DNA of 17,412 nt from Chlamydiota bacterium. Lineage in GTDB: Bacteria > Auribacterota > UBA3054 > B51-G9. Numbering within the stretch: position 1 is the first letter of the stretch; each line of letters opens with the position of its first letter. Positions 7,245 to 13,052 of this stretch are shown here, one piece after another. Below the pieces are notes generated by a model. That model was not told the origin of the DNA. It did no database searches and saw only the letters and a list, made by a program, of their open reading frames with translations. Made by a program: the position numbers and the translations under genes. Location of the stretch: positions 1 through 17,412 of the forward strand of contig QMOL01000024.1 in the NCBI GenBank assembly GCA_003648225.1. The letters run 5' to 3'.

Positions 7245-7249
7245 TTTTT

Positions 7250-8680
7250 ATGTCTTCCTCTTATCAAAATCCGCTTTCGGAGCGTTATTCAAGTTCACGT
7301 ATGACAGAAATTTTTTCTTCACAAACACGCTACAGGACATGGCGCGAATTGTGGATATCCCTCGCTGAAGCCGAACGGGAACTTGGTATTTCTATTACCA
7401 AAAAACAAATTACTGAATTAAAAAAATATGTTGCTGATATAGATTTTAAAGAAGTAAGCAAAATTGAACGTGAAGTTCGTCACGATGTTATGGCTCACAT
7501 CCTCGCTTACGGAAAGAAAGCAAAAACCGCCGCGCCAATTATTCATCTCGGAGCAACGAGTTGTTTTGTTACTGATAACGCGGATTTGATTATTTACCGT
7601 GATGCCTTGAGACTCATAAGCGACAGACTTATTGATACAATAAGGATTTTGTCAAAGTTTGTCCGTAAGGAAGCCGCGCGGCCATCCCTTGGCTATACAC
7701 ACCTTCAACCGGCTCAACTTACAACTGTAGGAAAACGTGCGGCTTTGTGGCTTCAGGATTTGCAGCTTGATTATGAACATCTTACTTTTGTACTTAATCA
7801 TTTAAAATTTAGAAGTATAAAAGGCGCAACAGGTTCACAGGCAAGTTTTTTAGAATTATTTAAAGGTGATAATAAAAAGGTTAAACAACTCGAACAAAAA
7901 ATCACAATAAAGTTCGGTTTTAAATCCTTTTATGCAGTCGGTGGGCAAACTTATCCAAGAAAAGTTGACGCGGAAATCCTTGCCGCTTTAACCGGTATTG
8001 CTCTTTCTGTAAGTAAAATGACCAATGATATTCGTTATTTGCAAAGTGTTCGTGAACTTGAAGAACCTTTTGCTAAAAAACAAATCGGTTCTTCAGCAAT
8101 GGCTTATAAAAGAAATCCTATGCGGTGCGAAAGAGCTGATTCTCTCGCGCGATTGGTTCTCTCACTTGCCACTTCGCCTCAAATGACCGCCGCAACCCAA
8201 TTTCTCGAACGTACTTTGGACGATTCGGCAAATCGCCGCATAGCAATTCCGGAAGCTTTTCTCGCCACTGACGCGATTTTATTAATTATTGAAAATATTG
8301 CCGGCGGGCTTACTGTTTATCCTGAAATTATAGCTCAACGTGTAAATGAAAACCTTCCTTTTATTGCTACAGAGCCCATTTTAATGCTCGCTGTTTCAAA
8401 GGGGAAAAGCAGGCAGAACGTTCACGAAAGAATTAGAATTCACTCTATGACCGCAACAAAAAAAATTCGCAAGGGACAAAAAAACAATCTGGTTGAACTT
8501 ATGGCTAATGACCCTGAAATTGGACTTTCACTTGAAGAAATTCAAAATGAACTTAATCCGGCTCGCTGCGTTGGTCGAGCACCTGAACAAACGAAAGAAT
8601 ATTTGAAAAATGAGATAGCTCCGTTACTCCGCAAATACAAACGTTTCTTCCCCACAGGAAAAAATATTGTGAAATATTAA
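7250..8680 (+). CDS. purB: Adenylosuccinate lyase, eukaryote-like type
   Basis: This enzyme of the fumarase/aspartase superfamily cleaves SAICAR and adenylosuccinate, releasing fumarate, in purine synthesis. The 476-residue sequence closely follows human ADSL as I recall it, from NPLSERYSS and RTWRELWISLAEAE through RHDVMAH (77-83), HLGATSC, GYTHLQPAQLTTVGKR, FLELFKGD, VGGQTYPRKVD, EEPFAKKQIGSSAMAYKRNP, and FLERTLDDSANRRI. Predicted catalytic residues are His151 and Ser281/Ser282 in the flexible signature loop. One difference is Ala285 where the usual signature has Pro. The length fits the eukaryotic-type branch (about 475-485) rather than the 430-residue Bacillus type. The start has no Shine-Dalgarno and is preceded by tandem repeats. 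The phosphatase gene begins 1 nt after its stop. Confidence 0.95.
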   Translation: MSSSYQNPLSERYSSSRMTEIFSSQTRYRTWRELWISLAEAERELGISITKKQITELKKYVADIDFKEVSKIEREVRHDVMAHILAYGKKAKTAAPIIHLGATSCFVTDNADLIIYRDALRLISDRLIDTIRILSKFVRKEAARPSLGYTHLQPAQLTTVGKRAALWLQDLQLDYEHLTFVLNHLKFRSIKGATGSQASFLELFKGDNKKVKQLEQKITIKFGFKSFYAVGGQTYPRKVDAEILAALTGIALSVSKMTNDIRYLQSVRELEEPFAKKQIGSSAMAYKRNPMRCERADSLARLVLSLATSPQMTAATQFLERTLDDSANRRIAIPEAFLATDAILLIIENIAGGLTVYPEIIAQRVNENLPFIATEPILMLAVSKGKSRQNVHERIRIHSMTATKKIRKGQKNNLVELMANDPEIGLSLEEIQNELNPARCVGRAPEQTKEYLKNEIAPLLRKYKRFFPTGKNIVKY

Positions 8681-8681
8681 A

Positions 8682-9131
8682 ATGAATACAAATCCTATTC
8701 ATTACTTTGAAATTAATAATATCGGCGGATGCGCTTTCCCACGTTTAGCCAGTCACATTAAATGGTTGAAAGATAGGGGTATTGCTGCTATCCTTACGCT
8801 TACTGAAAGATCTTTACCGGTTGAATGGTTAAACGATTTTATTTATCTTCATATTCCAGTCCGCGATTTTTGTCCGCCAACAATTGAGCAGCTTCATCTT
8901 TGTGTTGACTTTCTGAAAGACTGTCTTGTCGCGGGTAAAAAACCGGTTGTTCATTGTATGATGGGTTATGGCAGAACAGGAACTATTCTCGCCGCTTACC
9001 TCATTTCAGAAGGAATGACTGCGAATGAAGCAATAAACAAAGTCCGTGGAAAACGCCCGGGCGCGATAGAAACTTATGAACAGGAAAACATTTTATTTGA
9101 ATTTGAAGCAATAGAAAATGAAAATATATAA
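8682..9131 (+). CDS. DUSP23-like dual-specificity protein phosphatase
   Basis: This 149-residue protein is a small Cys-dependent phosphatase of the atypical dual-specificity group, closest by eye to animal DUSP23/VHZ. The P-loop is VHCMMGYGRTGT with catalytic Cys92 and Arg98 (HCx5R). Asp62 in the VRDFCPP segment is the expected general acid. The substrate-loop signature RPGAIETYEQE at 125-135 is the same as in DUSP23. An N-terminal LTLTERSLP also fits. There is no signal peptide or extra domain, so it is predicted to be cytoplasmic. The start is 1 nt after the lyase stop, and the last 14 nt overlap the next gene, so the three are co-transcribed. The physiological substrate cannot be read from the sequence; phosphoprotein, RNA 5' end and small phosphorylated metabolites remain possible. 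Confidence 0.92.
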   Translation: MNTNPIHYFEINNIGGCAFPRLASHIKWLKDRGIAAILTLTERSLPVEWLNDFIYLHIPVRDFCPPTIEQLHLCVDFLKDCLVAGKKPVVHCMMGYGRTGTILAAYLISEGMTANEAINKVRGKRPGAIETYEQENILFEFEAIENENI

Positions 9132-10917
9132 AAAAATAGAATATAATAAATTTACCTTGTCGGCATTTTTTATTATTTTTCTTTTTGCTGTTGTTGCTTT
9201 TCTGCCAAGTTTCAACAGTTCATTTCATCTTGATGATTATGCTCAAATTGCAAATGCGCATTTAGAAAATCTTTCTTTCGCCGGGGTTTTCAAAAACTAT
9301 CCGGCGACCCGATGGCTTGTTTTTTTAAGTTTTAAAGTTAATACGGCAATTAATGGTTATAATGTTTTCGGATATCATCTTGTAAATTTCCTGCTTCATC
9401 TTATTTCTGTATTTCTGATCTTTAAAATTACAGAATTGCTCTTCTTTTTTATTCGCAGAAATATACCTGTCGCAACTTCTTTTATTTCCCCTCAACTCGC
9501 CTCAATATTTGCCGCGGCTGTTTTTGCGGTTCATCCTCTTCAATCTCAACCGGTAATTTACATTACTCAGCGGTTAATGCTAAGTGCTTCGTTTTGTTAT
9601 CTGTTAGCGTTATACAGTCTCGCACGCGGTTATTTACCCGGTAAATCAAAGATAACCGGTTGGCTTGGCGCTGCTGCAGCCTTTCTTATTGGTGCTTTTT
9701 GTAAAGAAATAATAGTCACGTTACCTGTTATTTTAATTTTAATGACATGGCTTTTTCTTCAACCTCCTGAATTTAAATCCTGGACCAAAAAAAATTGGTT
9801 TTTAACTGCCGGAATTTCATTTCTTATCATAGCCGTTCCGGTCGTCATTTTTATGAATACCATTAAATGGGATTTTAATCAACTTAAAAGCGCATGGCAT
9901 TCAATAGGCGGCGCGTTATATGTTAATACTCCAGGTCTTACCCGCTTTACTTATATTTTAACGCAAACAAAAGTGGTTTTAAAATATATCGGGCTTTTTA
10001 TCTGCCCGGTCGGATTACAAATTGACCCTGATATAAAACTTTGCGCGACATTATATTCTCCCGCTTTTATTTTATCATCTGTATCGATTTTGTTTTTACT
10101 GATAATTTCATGGTTATTAAGAAAAGCATCTCCATTAATTTTATGGGGATTTTTGTTTTATTTTATCGTTATGCTTCCTCAATCAAGTATTATTCCCACT
10201 CCGGATCTTATGTTTGAGCACAGAGCTTATCTTGGTGTGGCAGGACTTATATGGGCTTTTTTAGGTATTGTTTGTTTAATTTCAAGATATATTCACTACA
10301 GAAATATTAAATTTTTTATAAGAAGTTTTGCGGTAATTATTATTTTAATCCTCACTTTAATAACTTATAACCGTTCAAATATCTGGAAAACCGAACTGTC
10401 ACTATGGGCTGACGCTTACAACAAATCACCTAATAAATCGCGTGTTGTAAACAATTATGTAAATGCTTTATTGAATAATAATGATGAATCAAATGCAATA
10501 ATTATTTTAGAAAAAAAATTAAATGAATCAAAAAGCGTTCCTCCATTTATTGTTACAACTCTCGCTAATATTTACGCAAGAAACGGGAAAATGGAAGAAG
10601 CAGGCAAACTTTATTTTAATGCCTTAAAAGGTAATTATAAAAATTTGGAGGCAAGATATAATCTCGCGCTTATTTCACACGCACGCGGAGATCATAAAAA
10701 TGCTCTTTACCATGCAAAAACTTTATGGAAGCTTTATCCGGAAAATGCAGATGTATATTATTTACTTGGTATAATACATGCGCCATACGCAAACGAATTT
10801 ACAGCGGCGACAAATTGTCTTTCGGTTTATCTTAAAAAAGACCCCAAAGGTGAAAATACCGCGTCTGTTAAAACTTTAATGAAGATGTTAATTAAGTCAA
10901 AAGAAATAGATAAATAG
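9118..10917 (+). CDS. GT-C fold membrane glycosyltransferase-like protein with C-terminal TPRs
   Basis: The 599-residue protein has about ten hydrophobic helices over residues 12-415, then a soluble part of about 175 residues with tetratricopeptide-like repeats (about 445-590; for example the LANIYARNGKMEEA and YNLALISHARGDHKNA units). FHLDDYAQI at 36-44 carries the Asp-Asp pair typical of the first extracytoplasmic loop of GT-C enzymes that use polyprenyl-linked sugars. FAVHPLQSQPVIYITQR at 136-152 and the EHRAYLG motif at 367-373 resemble the bacterial relatives of TMTC/protein O-mannosyltransferases. The likely role is transfer of a lipid-linked sugar to an exported protein. The acceptor is unknown; the nearby secretin locus is only a suggestion. 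It overlaps the phosphatase gene by 14 nt and ends facing the minus-strand permease. Confidence 0.82.
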   Translation: MKIYKKIEYNKFTLSAFFIIFLFAVVAFLPSFNSSFHLDDYAQIANAHLENLSFAGVFKNYPATRWLVFLSFKVNTAINGYNVFGYHLVNFLLHLISVFLIFKITELLFFFIRRNIPVATSFISPQLASIFAAAVFAVHPLQSQPVIYITQRLMLSASFCYLLALYSLARGYLPGKSKITGWLGAAAAFLIGAFCKEIIVTLPVILILMTWLFLQPPEFKSWTKKNWFLTAGISFLIIAVPVVIFMNTIKWDFNQLKSAWHSIGGALYVNTPGLTRFTYILTQTKVVLKYIGLFICPVGLQIDPDIKLCATLYSPAFILSSVSILFLLIISWLLRKASPLILWGFLFYFIVMLPQSSIIPTPDLMFEHRAYLGVAGLIWAFLGIVCLISRYIHYRNIKFFIRSFAVIIILILTLITYNRSNIWKTELSLWADAYNKSPNKSRVVNNYVNALLNNNDESNAIIILEKKLNESKSVPPFIVTTLANIYARNGKMEEAGKLYFNALKGNYKNLEARYNLALISHARGDHKNALYHAKTLWKLYPENADVYYLLGIIHAPYANEFTAATNCLSVYLKKDPKGENTASVKTLMKMLIKSKEIDK

Positions 10918-10948
10918 TTATTCGATAATCGTTATCTGTTATTTTGAC

Positions 10949-10973
10949 TCCATTTAAGAGTTTTTGAAATGGA
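10949..10973. terminator. Weak hairpin between convergent genes
   Basis: TCCATTT (10949-10955) and AAATGGA (10967-10973) form a 7-bp stem with an 11-nt loop, in the 59-bp gap between convergent genes. A second small hairpin, GATAA-TCG-TTATC, lies at 10924-10936. Neither has a clear T-tract, so bidirectional termination here is only plausible. Confidence 0.3.
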
Positions 10974-10976
10974 CAA

Positions 10977-12917
10977 CTACTTAAAAGTCGGTATTACAAT
11001 TCCTCTTAAAATCACCCTCTGGCAAAGAATAAATACAATCAATGTCGGTATCGCGCTAAGCACAAGCGAAGCCATAATCATAAAATTGCCGTATTCCTGC
11101 TGGAACTGATAAAGGAAAACCATCAATGTCCACATGCTCTTATCCTGGCAGACGAGGAACGCGAACATAAACGCACCGTAAGCGCCGGTAAACGCTCCAA
11201 GCGCCATAACGGCAAGAATCGGTTTACAGAGCGGTAAAGTGATAGAATAAAACATTTTCCATTCGGACGCGCCGTCAATAAGAGCCGCTTCATAAAGTTC
11301 CGGCGGCAGACTGTCAAAAAAACCTTTCAAAAGAAAAATTCCAAACCCGTTAGCAAGCCCCGGCAATACCAATGCGCCAAAAGTGTTTAATAATCCAAGA
11401 TCTCGAATCATAAGAAAGTTCGGTATCATCGCAACTTCAGCCGGAAAAGCCATAGTAGCGAGGAAAAATATTAGAATTTTATTCGCGTAAGTCAGACGGA
11501 ACCTTGAAAGTGCGTAAGCAGCCATTGGATTAATTGTAAGCGAACTCGCAATGCACAAAATAATAAAGATAAGAGTAACCCACAGCGAACGGCCGTGTAA
11601 AGCGATATAATTTATAACTGTAGAATAATTTCCAAAAATGTATGTACGCATAATTTGTTTATGTTTTTTCACAAAATCGTAAAACATAATGTCAGGTATC
11701 GGAAACATTTCAATCTCATCAAACGATTTATACAAACGACCCATTACATAAGTTGGTCCATAAGCATTATTAAGTTTATTTATATCGCCGTTATAATGTT
11801 TTTTCAGGAAGTTTTTATATTCTTCTATCGGTGACCAAATTTTTACTTCATTGAATTTCCGAACATAAACCGGAAGTCCGTTAGTTCCGATTTTCATTTG
11901 ATTAATATATCTTGTCCACAGGGCGTAATGTTGAGTATTAGTTGGAAATCTTTTTGTCGGAGGATAAAGTTCGCAATATTTTTTAAAAGAATATTTTCTT
12001 GATTTTTCCGGTATTTCGTTGTAAATTCCTTTCAAAAAATTGTTCCAGACATTTGTTTCTGTATGTAATTCATAATACATGGAATTACATTTTTCAAAAA
12101 CAAATCTCTCGATATCCTTACGCGGAGTAACACCAAAATTTATCGCGTCGCTAAGATGAATGTCAACTAAACTACTAAGATTTGTATTATAAATATCATC
12201 AAATCGATCAACAGAAATATAAAGAAATCGCGTAAATTTCCACCACTCCATCTCCATCGGATATGGATAAGCCAACGTCGGGTCAAGCGTTGATTTCCAT
12301 TCCGTCCAATCACGCCATTGAGGAGTATCAGGAACTGACCACAAACGCCACCAGTACGAATCTCTCAGATGCCATATATCGCTAAAATCATCGTAATAAG
12401 TTCCCTGCGCGTGATTAAGTTTTTCTATATCATCCGAATATTTTTTCTTCAGAAAAGCTTGATACTTTGTGCTGTTTACAAACGGTGTGTAAAATAATCG
12501 CATTGTCTGCCAGTTAAAATACGGCCGCCAATAGTAACATGGAATTGTACGCATATAAATCTGCCAGTCAGCAGAAATGTTTGCAAGCTGATTTGTATCA
12601 CGTTTGAACAGCGGATCAAGTTCGTTTAATTTAATATCTTCAGCACCAAACCATTCACCGTGATTAAATAAGAAGGGTAATTCTTCTTGATGCTCAGCTT
12701 CAACCATATATTTTCTGAATTGCTCACGCTTATCATATAAATATTTCGGAACAATACGAAAATCATTCCAGTCGGCATTGCTGGTGATAGAATTCGCAAG
12801 CATAAGCGTAAACGGGTAGACCATAGTTATTCCACCGCCTACGAGCAAGCCATAAAAGAGGGCAAGTAAAAGTCGAACCTTCCAGGATTTTCTTCCTACT
12901 TTAGAAATTAAAGACAT
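10977..12917 (-). CDS. MalG-like ABC sugar permease with a giant first extracytoplasmic loop
   Basis: The C-terminal ~210 residues (about 435-646) are a standard binding-protein-dependent permease of the MalG family, with SLWVTLIF at the first core helix, YALSRFRL, and the EAA loop EAALIDGASEWKMF (543-556) leading to LP at 561-562, which docks on the ATPase. Family members are about 280 residues; this one is 646. The extra ~380 residues lie between TM1 (about 14-42) and TM2 (about 443-462), so they face outside the cytoplasm. This insert is rich in Trp/Tyr and holds two similar segments: FLKKKYSDDIEKLNHAQGT (155-173) and FLKKHYNGDINKLNNAYGP (370-388), each followed by an acidic D-I/E-I segment. 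They recall the Leu-Asn...Trp-Gly-Thr motif of GH42 beta-galactosidases, which is only a resemblance. It follows the fusion gene by 135 bp. No ATPase gene is present. Confidence 0.9.
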   Translation of the reverse strand: MSLISKVGRKSWKVRLLLALFYGLLVGGGITMVYPFTLMLANSITSNADWNDFRIVPKYLYDKREQFRKYMVEAEHQEELPFLFNHGEWFGAEDIKLNELDPLFKRDTNQLANISADWQIYMRTIPCYYWRPYFNWQTMRLFYTPFVNSTKYQAFLKKKYSDDIEKLNHAQGTYYDDFSDIWHLRDSYWWRLWSVPDTPQWRDWTEWKSTLDPTLAYPYPMEMEWWKFTRFLYISVDRFDDIYNTNLSSLVDIHLSDAINFGVTPRKDIERFVFEKCNSMYYELHTETNVWNNFLKGIYNEIPEKSRKYSFKKYCELYPPTKRFPTNTQHYALWTRYINQMKIGTNGLPVYVRKFNEVKIWSPIEEYKNFLKKHYNGDINKLNNAYGPTYVMGRLYKSFDEIEMFPIPDIMFYDFVKKHKQIMRTYIFGNYSTVINYIALHGRSLWVTLIFIILCIASSLTINPMAAYALSRFRLTYANKILIFFLATMAFPAEVAMIPNFLMIRDLGLLNTFGALVLPGLANGFGIFLLKGFFDSLPPELYEAALIDGASEWKMFYSITLPLCKPILAVMALGAFTGAYGAFMFAFLVCQDKSMWTLMVFLYQFQQEYGNFMIMASLVLSAIPTLIVFILCQRVILRGIVIPTFK

Positions 12918-13013
12918 AGTTTCTATTTATTAATTTCTAATTGATCTAATCAAGCTCCAAAACACAATCCACAAATTTCAAAATTGTATGTTTTTTTGTT
13001 CATTGGATTTTCT

Positions 13014-13049
13014 TTAGGTTAATTAGAAATTAGGTTAATTAGGTTAATT
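13014..13049. repeat. Three direct copies of TTAGGTTAATT in the transporter operon spacer
   Basis: TTAGGTTAATT occurs at 13014-13024, 13030-13040 and 13039-13049, just downstream of the fusion-gene stop on the minus strand. The 135-bp spacer is AT-rich, with no convincing promoter or terminator, so co-transcription of the two transporter genes is expected. Confidence 0.55.
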
Positions 13050-13052
13050 TTA

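Noticed and set aside
12950..13003. A 17-codon minus-strand frame with ATG and a CGLC motif in the spacer between the two transporter genes
   Set aside because: It is very short, has no clear Shine-Dalgarno and lies in AT-rich spacer DNA. Chance is the simpler explanation without conservation or ribosome profiling.
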